In this document: positions 55,981-64,000 of the stretch, piece by piece
How positions within the stretch are numbered: position 1 is the stretch's first letter
Layout of the letters: the number at the start of each line of letters is the position of its first letter
Assembly (NCBI GenBank): GCA_015179125.1
Contig: WHVA01000261.1
Location: 88,400 to 152,399, forward strand
Direction: 5' to 3'
Source: Gautieria morchelliformis
Taxonomy: Eukaryota; Basidiomycota; Agaricomycetes; Gomphales; Gomphaceae
DNA length: 64,000 nt
Position numbers and translations under genes: made by a program
The notes under the pieces: generated by a model
What the model was told of the DNA's origin: nothing
The model's input: only the letters and a program-made list of their open reading frames with translations
Database searches by the model: none

Positions 55981-58900
55981 TCACCCCCCCTCTAGCGTGC
56001 TGCGTCCTCGAAGCACGGGACACAAGGGATTGAAATGCCAGCGAGCGGATTCGGCGAGGGGCACCTGGATGTGTCCTGTAGAACTCCCGGAGTTTGTCAG
56101 GAGCGGAAACATCTTGCTCCGGGACCCACGAATTCTCCTCGTACCCATACCCTTCCCATTTCACGAGGAATTGGAGTCGTCCTCGCACAAACCGGCTGTC
56201 CAGGATCCGTTCTACCACGTAGTGCTCTTCCCCATCTACAATTTCTGGCGGAGGTGGCGGATGAGCCTTCCGACGTGGAATTGGGTCCTCAAGCATAGGG
56301 AGTAACTTCACCACGTTGAAGACGGGGTGGAGGCGGGACATGGACATCGGAAGTCGGAGGCGGTATGCATTCCGTCCAACCCTCCGCGTCACTGTGAAGG
56401 GCCCAAGGTAGCGGTGGGCAAGCTTCTGCGAAGGGCGTGTGGTGCGGATGTCACTTGCATCTAGGTACACCTTGTCTCCAACTTGGTACTCTGGGGCAGG
56501 AACCCGGCGTCGGTTGTAGTACCTTGCCATGTCATCCTTGGCCTTTGCAAGGGCCGACTTGGCTTCCGAAAGGGTGGAGTCCATGCGGTCTCGGAACTCA
56601 TTGACCGTCTCGAGTCGGGAGTCAGCCTGGCGTGGTTCGAAGCCCATCCGCGGGTGTCGTCCGGAGTCAAGCATGAAGGGAGTCTGTTGCGTGGCGGAAT
56701 GGACATGGTTGTTGTATTGGAATTCCGCCAGCGGAAGTAACTCATCCCAATCATCCTGCCTCTCATTGACAAAGAGGCGGAGATATTGCTCCAACTCCTG
56801 ATTGACCCCTTCCGTCTGTCCGTCACCCTGCGGATGGTACGCTGTGGTGGTAGCCAGCTTTATGCCGAGCAGGCGGTAGAGCTCCCGAGTCAGTTCCGCG
56901 ACAAACTGCGGACCTCGGTCGGAAACGACTTGCTTCGGGAGCCCATGCAACTTCCAGACATGTGCAAGGAACAGGCGGGCCGCTCCGAGGGCTGTGATCG
57001 TCGTGTGCGTCGGAATGAAGTGGGACACCTTGCTCACCGAATCCACGACGTTCATGATCGCGTCGTAGCCATGAGACTCTGGGAGTTCAACGATGAAGTC
57101 GACACTGATGGTGTCCCAGCGGGATTCGGGAATCGGGAGCGGAACAAGTTCTCCGACGGGCGGACGTCGTTGCGCTTTGGTTCGGAGACAAAGGTCACAC
57201 GTCTTCACGTACTGTCCGATGTAGCGGGACATCTGAGGCCACCAGTAATTCCGAGCCACTAACTCCAGCGTCTTCCACCTGCCAGCATGCCCAGCGACCC
57301 GTGTGTCATGGTGCTGGGACACGATGCGACGGCGGAGGTCCGCCCCACCCGGAACATAGACCTTGCCTCTGAAGTGGAGCAGTCCATCACGTTCCGACCA
57401 TTCCGCTGCCCGTACAGACCGTGAGTGCCCCTTCCGGAGTTCCTCCACTGCCTTCACCACCGACTCCTCCTTCTCTCCATTCCGGTACTGCCTCCGGATA
57501 TCCCGGAGCATTTCCGCTTCCGCCCCAACTGCAGTTACTCCTTCTAGGGCACGGATTGCAAAGAGACTTGGGCGGAGCAGTGTCATATCCGCGTTGTCTC
57601 CACTTCCGCTTCCGTGATCCGCGCGGCGGGATAGGGCATCGGGCTTGCCCATGGTGCGGCCGGGGCGGTGGTGGAGCATGAAGTCAAACCGGGACAGGTG
57701 TAGGGACCACCGTGCTTGTCGTCGGTTCAGCTTCTTAGCCATGCGGAAATACTTGAGGTTCTTGTGGTCTGTCCAGATCTCAAAAGAGCATAGAGCACCC
57801 TCGAGGAAGTGTCGCCACTCCTCCAGCGCTCGGATGATTGCCAGCATCTCCTTGTCATGGATCTCATAGTTCCGCTCGACCGGACTAAGGCTCTTAGAGA
57901 AGAAGGCAATCGGATGCCACCCCCCACCATCTTCCGATGACTGCTGTGACAAGACCGCTCCGGTAGCTGCGTCGGAAGAATCCGCCTCGACTCGATAAGG
58001 GCGAGAGTCGTCGGGAAAGATCAGGACCGGGGCGGAAGTGATCAGCTCCTTGAGTTTGTCAAAGGAAGTCTGTTCCGGCTCTCCCCACCGCCATCCAACC
58101 TCCTGCTTGGTGAGGTCGAAGAGGGCACAGGCGTGGCAGGAGAAGTCCTTGATGAACCGCCGGTAGAAATTGACAAACCCAATGAAGGACTGGACCTCCT
58201 TCTTGTTTCGCGGCACGGGCCAATCCGATACACCGGAAACTTTGACTGGGTCCATTTCCACCTTTCCTTCCGACACGATCACCCCAAGATACTCTATCCG
58301 CGTCCGCTCAAATTCGCACTTTTCCGGCTTGAGACACAGGTTGTACTCCCGGAGCCGTTCCAGCACTCTCCGCACGACTTCCCGATGTTCGGACATTGTT
58401 TTCGTGAAAATGAGGATGTCATCGAGGTAGACGCAGACAACCCCTTCTGCTATCATGTCACGGAAAATGTCATTCATCATCGTCTGGAATGTGGCGGGAC
58501 TGTTGGTGAGGCCAAATAACATGACCTGTGGCTCAAAGAGTCCTCGATTGGTGCGGAATGCGGCCTTCCACTCGTCTCCCTCCCGGATCCGGACATTGTT
58601 GAAGCCCCAGCGGACATCCAGCTTAGTGAAGTACCTTGCCCCACGGAGTTGTGTGATCAGTTTGGAAATGAGTGGAATGGGGTACCAGTTCTTGATCGTG
58701 ATCGCATTCAAGGCCTGGTAATCCTGCACAAGTCTGAGCGAGCCGTCCTTCTTCTTGATGAAGAACACCGGAGATGCCATGGGTGACTTGGAGGGGCGGA
58801 TCCTCCCTGTACGGAGGTTTTCCGCAAGGAACGCATCGAGCTCTACCTGCTCCTTAGGTGACAGCGGGTAGACCTTGCAGTTGGTGGGCTTTGACCCAGG

Positions 58901-59896
58901 CTCCAACTCGATGGCGTGGTCCCACAGCTTCCGTGGAGGCAGTGTATCAAACGACTCCTTGGAAAAGACGTCCTCGAACTCTCGCAGGTACTCCGGAATT
59001 TCCGCCTCTACTCTATCATTCCTCTTGGAGGCTTCAGCAAGGCGTTGCGAAATATTTCCGGTGGCGCGGATGTGTTCCGCTTCCGGCGGAAGGTTTACGT
59101 ACAGCAAGCGCTCCCCTTCCGCCAGAATGTCTTCCGGGCCGAGTCGGATGACGTCGGAATCGGAATCGGAATCGGAAGTGGGATCCGGTTCAAATTCCGC
59201 TTCCGAGTCTTCTTCTGCAAGCAGTGGATGGGGGCCAGAACGACATGTCTGTATGAGCCGTTCGGTCATCCGCTGCTCCTGGCGCTCCTTCCGCAGTTCC
59301 GACCTGCACATGTGACACTTAGCTGGGCATCGACTCATCAGTACCTTCCGAGTCTGCCAATTGATCTCCGGGTTGTGCTCCTGAAGCCAGGTAAACCCGA
59401 GGATGATGTCCTGCTTCCCCAGGCTGGTGACTGCAAAGGAAGTGCGTTCTGAGTGTCCATCGTAGCGGAGAATTGTGTCTACTATCTCCGTGATGGACCC
59501 TGCCTCATTGGGGCTTCCATCCACATTGAACACCGGGATTGCACGTTGCAACTTCCGCGTCGTCAGTCGGTTCCGTTCCACATAGTCCCGGTCCATAAAC
59601 TGACCAGTGGCCCCGCAATCGACAAGGGCGGGTCCGGATTTGACTTCCGCCGTATCTGTCGTCTGGATCTCCACCTTAATGACTAGTGACTTGGGGCCAG
59701 GGGTGGCAGCAACAACATAGCGCTTCGGAAGGCGTCTCTCCCAAGGGCGGATGCGGGATGGATGGGGTGTCAGATTTGGTTTTTGTGTGACTTTATCCGG
59801 CGGGTCTGTACGAAGTGAGGGGAGTGGGGGCTTTTCATTCTCTACTTCAAGACAGGCAAACCGGTTATGTACAGGCAGCAGGGGCACACATCTCAC
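55760..59896 (-). CDS. G1-young Pol polyprotein with chromodomain and LTR-encoded tail
   Basis: 1378 codons counted from the GTG at 59896. Protease VDCGATGQF at residue ~93. RT ~330-510 (FTKLDVRWGFNNV, CVYLDDILIF at ~490, nucleotides 58418-58429). RNase H ~640-740 (YEIHDKEMLAIIRALEEW, EIWTDHKNLKYF). Integrase zinc finger HHDTRVAGHAG..CDLC near 890, core VDFIVELPES, SDRGPQFVAEL, GDGQTEGVNQELEQ (950-1070). Chromodomain HYVVERILDSRFVRGR to ENSWVPEQD (1227-1272). From residue ~1305 the protein is encoded by the LTR and is a Ser-rich tail (SSDTTPSSDSISDSGSG). No ATG begins the frame. It lies -1 to gag and is open upstream of the gag stop (at least to residues CRHKRSAHCGRAF), so Pol is probably made by -1 frameshifting, though I see no classical slippery heptamer. 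Confidence 0.95.
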   Translation of the reverse strand: MRCVPLLPVHNRFACLEVENEKPPLPSLRTDPPDKVTQKPNLTPHPSRIRPWERRLPKRYVVAATPGPKSLVIKVEIQTTDTAEVKSGPALVDCGATGQFMDRDYVERNRLTTRKLQRAIPVFNVDGSPNEAGSITEIVDTILRYDGHSERTSFAVTSLGKQDIILGFTWLQEHNPEINWQTRKVLMSRCPAKCHMCRSELRKERQEQRMTERLIQTCRSGPHPLLAEEDSEAEFEPDPTSDSDSDSDVIRLGPEDILAEGERLLYVNLPPEAEHIRATGNISQRLAEASKRNDRVEAEIPEYLREFEDVFSKESFDTLPPRKLWDHAIELEPGSKPTNCKVYPLSPKEQVELDAFLAENLRTGRIRPSKSPMASPVFFIKKKDGSLRLVQDYQALNAITIKNWYPIPLISKLITQLRGARYFTKLDVRWGFNNVRIREGDEWKAAFRTNRGLFEPQVMLFGLTNSPATFQTMMNDIFRDMIAEGVVCVYLDDILIFTKTMSEHREVVRRVLERLREYNLCLKPEKCEFERTRIEYLGVIVSEGKVEMDPVKVSGVSDWPVPRNKKEVQSFIGFVNFYRRFIKDFSCHACALFDLTKQEVGWRWGEPEQTSFDKLKELITSAPVLIFPDDSRPYRVEADSSDAATGAVLSQQSSEDGGGWHPIAFFSKSLSPVERNYEIHDKEMLAIIRALEEWRHFLEGALCSFEIWTDHKNLKYFRMAKKLNRRQARWSLHLSRFDFMLHHRPGRTMGKPDALSRRADHGSGSGDNADMTLLRPSLFAIRALEGVTAVGAEAEMLRDIRRQYRNGEKEESVVKAVEELRKGHSRSVRAAEWSERDGLLHFRGKVYVPGGADLRRRIVSQHHDTRVAGHAGRWKTLELVARNYWWPQMSRYIGQYVKTCDLCLRTKAQRRPPVGELVPLPIPESRWDTISVDFIVELPESHGYDAIMNVVDSVSKVSHFIPTHTTITALGAARLFLAHVWKLHGLPKQVVSDRGPQFVAELTRELYRLLGIKLATTTAYHPQGDGQTEGVNQELEQYLRLFVNERQDDWDELLPLAEFQYNNHVHSATQQTPFMLDSGRHPRMGFEPRQADSRLETVNEFRDRMDSTLSEAKSALAKAKDDMARYYNRRRVPAPEYQVGDKVYLDASDIRTTRPSQKLAHRYLGPFTVTRRVGRNAYRLRLPMSMSRLHPVFNVVKLLPMLEDPIPRRKAHPPPPPEIVDGEEHYVVERILDSRFVRGRLQFLVKWEGYGYEENSWVPEQDVSAPDKLREFYRTHPGAPRRIRSLAFQSLVSRASRTQHARGGVMSGDTLFSISSSDTTPSSDSISDSGSGSDSISASAFGNNSASGRTSTSSVRLASSTPISDFRPGTVLEIKRLA
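55984..55993 (-). other. G1-young polypurine tract
   Basis: AGAGGGGGGG on the minus strand, three bases before the 3' LTR; the expected plus-strand primer. Equivalent tract in G1-old at 33083-33090. Confidence 0.85.
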
Positions 59897-61185
59897 CCGC
59901 TGCGTGTCACAAAATCCGACGCATCTTCCGCTTCCGGTAGACCATGTTCCGCATTTTCGGAAAGCTCTTCCGCAGTGGGCACTCCGTTTATGTCTGCAAG
60001 CGCGAGGAACTCTGGAAGGATCTCGAGTTTCTCCTCTGTGGTCATAAGCCGGATATCAAAGGCTTGGGGGCACTCGCGAGCGTAGTGGCCTGGTTGTCGG
60101 CAGCGGAAGCAGGTGATAGTTCCGTGGCCTTTTCCGCGCATGCGGTCAACATCCATCGGGGCAGGGCCACTCTTCGAGGGAGGAGGGCTATGGTTCCTAA
60201 TAGGAGCAGGCGGAGCAAGCATCGGAAATAATTTCCGTGTGGGAATGAATGCGCTTCCGGGTTTTGGCACAGGTTGAGTAGGACGAGCGGAACTGCGTGT
60301 CGTGTTCCGACTCGTCTCCACGAAGGCCTCATTTGCCTCCCTGTTCCGAGAAACCTTCTGCGCAGCTTGGTACCACCCTTCCGGGTCATCAAAATCCGGA
60401 GCTCCATCCCCAAGCAGCGCAACTTGGTTCTGGAGCGTCGGATCAAGTCCTCGTCGGAATTTGATGACGATCGTCTTGTCGTCGTCATATTCCGCAAGGT
60501 CGATGAGCTCCTGGAAGCGATCGATGTAGTCATCGACCGGATCTTTGGCCTGGTGCCAGCTCGTCCCCTCGAGCTTTGTAAGGGCTGTGAGCTGTTCGTT
60601 TTTCGGGCAGAACTGGTCGGAAAATGTTTTCTCGAACGCGTCCCAGTCCCGGAAGTAGTTCCCCTTGCCCTTTGCTTCATGTCGGATCACTTTGTTTGCA
60701 AAACGGGCTGCGCGGTCCGATTTGAAAAAGGACAACGTCCAGTGAATCCGAGCCTGGTCGTTCGGAAAGAGGTCTCCGACAATTGCGAAGTAGATGCTGC
60801 ATGTGTTGAAGAATGCGCGTCCCTTCTCCCGATCTCCGTCAAAGTCCGCCGGAGTTGCAGGTTTGACCTTTGCTAACTTCGCGGACCTCCTCTTTTCCGC
60901 TAGTTCCGTTTTTCCGAAATCCGGATCATCCAGCATTTCATTTCCACCACCTTGTGGAATATCTAACTTAGCCAAAATCGCTTGTAAGGCTGTTTCAATC
61001 GCGTCGGTCTTCATCCGGTTCCGCGTCAATTCCTCCTCCATCTTCCGAAGACGATCGTCCGGATCCATGTTGGAAGGAGAAATATGGGACGGGATTTCCG
61101 GGGTTGGGAGCTCGACGTAAGAAGAGGGGCTGTCGTACGCTGTATGTGCGGAAGAGGTTGCGATCTCCGAGTCGCTGTCTCCCAT
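59893..61185 (-). CDS. G1-young Gag
   Basis: Open from the LTR border. The first ATG is at 61185 (MGDSDSEIATSS), giving 430 residues, but this ATG is ATC in G1-old; the next, at 61068 (MDPDDRLRKMEEE), is conserved in both and may be the true start. The capsid (retrotransposon gag) region covers FDGDREKGRAFFNTCSIYF to WYQAAQKV. A zinc knuckle CFRCRQPGHYAREC lies near residue 380. Stop TGA at 59893-59895; the Pol frame overlaps it in -1. Packages element RNA into virus-like particles by family role. Confidence 0.93.
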   Translation of the reverse strand: MGDSDSEIATSSAHTAYDSPSSYVELPTPEIPSHISPSNMDPDDRLRKMEEELTRNRMKTDAIETALQAILAKLDIPQGGGNEMLDDPDFGKTELAEKRRSAKLAKVKPATPADFDGDREKGRAFFNTCSIYFAIVGDLFPNDQARIHWTLSFFKSDRAARFANKVIRHEAKGKGNYFRDWDAFEKTFSDQFCPKNEQLTALTKLEGTSWHQAKDPVDDYIDRFQELIDLAEYDDDKTIVIKFRRGLDPTLQNQVALLGDGAPDFDDPEGWYQAAQKVSRNREANEAFVETSRNTTRSSARPTQPVPKPGSAFIPTRKLFPMLAPPAPIRNHSPPPSKSGPAPMDVDRMRGKGHGTITCFRCRQPGHYARECPQAFDIRLMTTEEKLEILPEFLALADINGVPTAEELSENAEHGLPEAEDASDFVTRSG

Positions 61186-61243
61186 TCCGAACGCACCTAT
61201 GGCGAATGCAACGCGCAGTACGACCGCCGGTCCTCTAGGGGAG

Positions 61244-61253
61244 AGACTTTTCT
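61244..61253 (-). other. Putative self-primer binding site of G1
   Basis: Sense AGAAAAGTCT begins two bases after the 5' LTR. It is the exact complement of AGACTTTTCT in the LTR (plus strand 61386-61395), which lies 33 bases downstream of a TATAATA box, where the mRNA should start. Same arrangement in G1-old. Confidence 0.7.
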
Positions 61254-61255
61254 GC

Positions 61256-61735
61256 TGTAAGGGCAACCCTGGCTAGTCGTGGAGATCACACTACCACACA
61301 ACTGACAAGGGGAAATTCAAAGTATGTATAAATGAACAGAGCATACAAGAGAGGGGGTTCTCACCTGACAAGGGGAAATCCAAAGAGAAAAGTCTAAGGA
61401 CCCCCAATGTCAGCGAGCCCGTATTATACTACGCTGCGCAGCCAGGGACAACGCTTGGCACCCGCCATCAACCCTGCATCCCCCTGACCCTTGATCGACC
61501 CTTGATGCCACCTATTATGCGAGTCGCTTGATTTCCAACACTGTTCCGGGGCGGAAGTCGGAAATTGGAGTGGAACTGGCAAGGCGAACGGAACTGGTGG
61601 AAGTTCTCCCAGAAGCGGAATTGTTCCCGAAAGCGGATGCGGAGATGGAATCGGAACCGGAAGCGGAGTCGGAAATGGAGTCGGAACTGGGTGTGGTGTC
61701 GGAACTGGAAATGGAAAACAGGGTGTCCCCTGACA
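61256..61735 (-). repeat. G1-young 5' LTR
   Basis: 480 bp. TATAATA on the sense strand ahead of the predicted transcript start. Followed by TCTAC on +. Confidence 0.95.
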
Positions 61736-63811
61736 TCTACCTGGCGTGATGGTTCATCACTGGCCCCATCATCAACCCCTTTAGGTGTTTGTATGGCCGG
61801 GATCCATTCGCGGGACGTCCTACACGTAGATCGTGTGGGATCAACCCAGCAGATGAAGAGTCCCTGCAGGGTAGTGTGTAGGCAGGTCTCAAGGCGTGTT
61901 TTTGGACATAGGTACCTTTGCCCTCTATCTATCCAACCCTGACTCCAGACAGCCTCTTTCCTATTCGCTGATATCATACCAGCATTCAATATAAGTAGTT
62001 TACATTCACATGTATATTCCCCAGTTCAATTATCATACGTCTATCTTGTGCAAAAACCTGACCTCACTGTGACCATCGTCTTGAGCCCTCCCTCCTCTAT
62101 AGACCACCATCTTCGACTAGAGGAGGACTTAAGCACCATTGGTGAGTTTTTGTACTTCGCCTTCACTACCTTAGCCTTCATACTATTATCGGTGCTGTCG
62201 GTGAAGGGCTCCAAAGGAGCACCTTTCACTGGCGAAAGGATTCTCACTACTAGACAACCTTTCCGTGAGGGCTTGTACATTACATCGTCAAGTATCATGG
62301 GCTACTTCCCTATGACTGTAGATAGGGTGAGCTCCATTTGGGAAGCCCTCTTACCTTCTGAACATTTATTAGTTCATCTTATTCGCCGAACGGCACACTT
62401 CATTGCATAACCCATTTGGTCATTCACTGTGTTCACCAATACATGATATTAACACCTGAAAACCAATCTTGACAATGTGGTCCTCAATGAACCGGGGTGC
62501 CAAGAACGCCATGGTAATGCTGTAATATGTCCGGATGTACATGTTCAAAATCATCCACTGCCATACCATAAACAGCTTCATTGACAAACCACAGGTCCTG
62601 TGTAGCTTCGGTATAGGCCAATGTTAAGTGTTTAAAAATGAAGCACATACCAGTGGGCTTTTGTTGCCATGACTAGACAGTGGGTGTAAGTTCAAATCTT
62701 GCACAAATGCATCACAATCCACATTAATGAGGTCCAAGAATAAGTGCTGCAGCAGCCAGATATGGTGAGTATTACCGCGGTCTAACCAATATATTCTTTC
62801 TAATCGCATGAAAAAACCTTGCCATTGCCAAACGAATTGCTTTGCAACTTCAACCCAGAGGGCTTTCTATATGGCTGATATAGGTAGATCTAATTCCTGC
62901 ATCAAATAAAGTAATACTAGAATTAAACACAGTACTTATGACCCCCACAAGGAGCTACGCCCGACACCTTTATGCATTATCATCCAGACCGCCACATGAA
63001 CATTTCCACCCCCTCGATCACCACAAACATGTGAAGGGCATCCAAATTTCTGAATGCTGTCCAAAAACAGCTCAAGAACAGTTGTAGCATGGTTATTTGT
63101 GCTTTCCTGAAGGCCAGTAACATGCAAATTGAATGTAAATTTGTGTTTCCAAATGAATAGTGCACTTACAACATGATCGTGACCATCGATCATTCCATGG
63201 ATCACAAATCCTCATTATATGAGTTTGTGATGGCTGTCAATGTGTATAATAGAGGCGCTGAATGACGAGAAACATATTTATGATGTAGAATAGCATCTTG
63301 GTGTCTTAGTACGTGGCCTAAACAGTCAATACACTTAAATGAATTTTGCACATGGTGCCGCTGTATTTTCAGGCTATGATGTCGAAGGAACCCAGTTGCA
63401 TAAACCCCATTTCCCATAGCTTGTAAATAAGCATGTTTTGTGAATCCCCAAGACTGAAGCAAGTTGACTGCGACTGAGATGACAGTTGGCTGAAACAGCC
63501 TGTTGAAGCCAGTGAGGTTGATTTTTTTTTTTTGGTCGTCCACCAGCCCAGTATGAGGCGCTGTGACTATACCTGCTTGTGGCACTGCAAAGTATTCCTA
63601 TCACATAAGGAAGTTTATGAGTATTGCAGTAGAGAGCAATACTATTCAAATCAATATGAAAACTTACTCCTTTTCTGGGGCTTTGAAAGCAGCTCACAGA
63701 GCTACTAACACTTTTCCCAGAACATTAGTACCATCCTCAAGCCAATCTGTTGGAATATCCTCAGCCAACAATCCAATATATAATGGGAAATTTTGATTTT
63801 GAGGATGATCT

Positions 63812-64000
63812 TGTCAGGGGACACCCTGTTTTCCATTTCCAGTTCTGACACCACACCCAGTTCCGACTCCGCTTCCGGTTCCGATTCCATCTCCGCCTCC
63901 ACTTTCGGAAATGATTCCGCTCCTGGGAGAACTTCCACCAGTTCTGTTTGCCTTGCCAGTTCCACTCCAATTTCCGACTTCCACTCTCGGAACAGTGTCG
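63812..64000 (+). mobile_element. G1 LTR cut by the window end
   Basis: Starts TGTCAGGGGACACC, opposite in orientation to G1-young, preceded by GATCT. It sits at the 5' end of the integrase-like gene. Whether it is a solo LTR or a full element cannot be told. Confidence 0.9.

Larger units (their letters stand above)
55501..61735 (-). mobile_element. G1-young: full-length Ty3/Gypsy chromovirus, probably recently active
   Basis: 6235 bp, identical 480-bp LTR lengths, flanked by TCTAC (55496-55500, 61736-61740). The two LTRs differ at only two positions that I can find (in the tract 55897-55911 versus 61652-61666). Gag and Pol are open from end to end. Order gag-PR-RT-RNase H-IN-chromodomain. 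The primer site and polypurine tract are intact. Confidence 0.96.
54765..62474 (-). mobile_element. Solo LTR, family L2, copy 3, interrupted by G1-young
   Basis: Parts 54765-55500 and 61741-62474 (1470 bp together), on + TGTCATGACTCATTTATT to CCAATCTTGACA. Flanks TTGTG (54760-54764) and ATGTG (62475-62479), a 5-bp duplication with one change. Repeat units begin at 54765, 55089 and 55335, each with TGTCATG. G1-young inserted at TCTAC. Confidence 0.9.
54314..63800 (-). pseudogene. DDE integrase-like gene of agaric type, split by nested LTR elements
   Basis: Minus-strand order: IGLLAEDIP..WLEDGTN (63780-63700); VSANCHLSRSQLASVLG (63500); RHHSLKIQRHHVQN..IDCLGHVLRHQDAILHHKYV (63370-63270), an HTH-like part. 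Then HIDSHHKLI with two stops before GFVIHGMIDGHDHVVSALF (63240-63160), STNNHATTVLELFLDSIQ and CGDRGGGNVHVAVWM (to 62985). Next come IE and ALWVEVAKQFVWQWQGFF, YWLDRGNTHHIWLLQHLFLD (62880-62640), and DLWFVNEAVYGM..HYHGVLG (62590-62490). The gene resumes beyond the insertion at 54764 with RQTGAGHP, ANVHHKPVKVP, PFTDPAHILLFDAALRDI, IPTGYGLGALELDDGVYP and a stop at 54314. Asp in HID, Asp in GDRGGGN and Glu in IE are the candidate DDE triad. Stops and frameshifts, as well as the LTRs, disable it. Confidence 0.72.

Noticed and set aside
59893-59930. Classical -1 slippery heptamer at the G1 gag-pol overlap
   Set aside because: Neither GGATTTT nor CGAAAAT near the stop fits X-XXY-YYZ; the frameshift mechanism stays open.
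1-64000. CRISPR arrays, bacterial operons, ribosome binding sites
   Set aside because: Introns, element types and promoter layout are eukaryotic; the only short regular repeats are satellites and LTR-internal repeats without spacers.

Overview
The window reads as repeat-rich nuclear DNA of a filamentous basidiomycete, most likely an Agaricomycete. Genes are broken by short 45-80 nt GT..AG introns. The retroelements are chromodomain Ty3/Gypsy and Ty1/Copia types, and the DNA elements and captured genes match types common in agaric genomes. I see no rRNA, tRNA or CRISPR array and no clearly intact host gene. The species cannot be fixed from this sequence. All alignments below were made by eye.

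Left part (1-13740): a hAT transposase remnant, then two adjacent TIR DNA transposons, here called X1 (715-7733) and X2 (7755-13740). Each has TA at its ends, about 0.45-0.5-kb inverted repeats, a five-exon DD34E (Tc1/mariner or IS630-like) transposase on + and a second, convergent multi-exon gene on -. X1 also carries a captured piece of the host alpha-COP gene, a solo LTR and a fold-back element. X2 carries a solo LTR and a large palindrome built on a short satellite.

Middle (13741-22043): an unrecognised minus-strand gene split by a solo LTR (family L2), a CACTG-ended fold-back MITE, a coiled-coil gene and an Ulp1-like cysteine protease remnant, then gene-free sequence. At 22044-44223 lies a nested stack. 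A Gypsy element with 212-bp LTRs (G2) is interrupted in its reverse transcriptase by a Copia element. The 3' LTR of that Copia is interrupted by an old copy of Gypsy family G1. That old copy carries a G1 solo LTR in gag and a 0.5-kb insert in its reverse transcriptase. Every LTR-bounded step is marked by a 5-bp target duplication (one with a single mismatch).

Right part (44224-64000): gene-poor sequence with two degenerate tandem repeats, solo LTRs of two further families (L1 at 48840, L2 at 50653), a Cys-rich minus-strand gene, and a DDE integrase-like gene split by an L2 solo LTR. That LTR in turn holds a full-length, very young G1 Gypsy (55501-61735) whose gag and pol are open. The window ends inside another G1 LTR.

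The most unusual points are the two-gene X elements, the alpha-COP capture, evidence for Tf1-like self-priming in G1, a Pol protein whose tail is encoded by the LTR, an extra 3' gene and an ATGA-coupled ORF pair in G2, and repeated CGA-to-TGA nonsense changes in the older copies.
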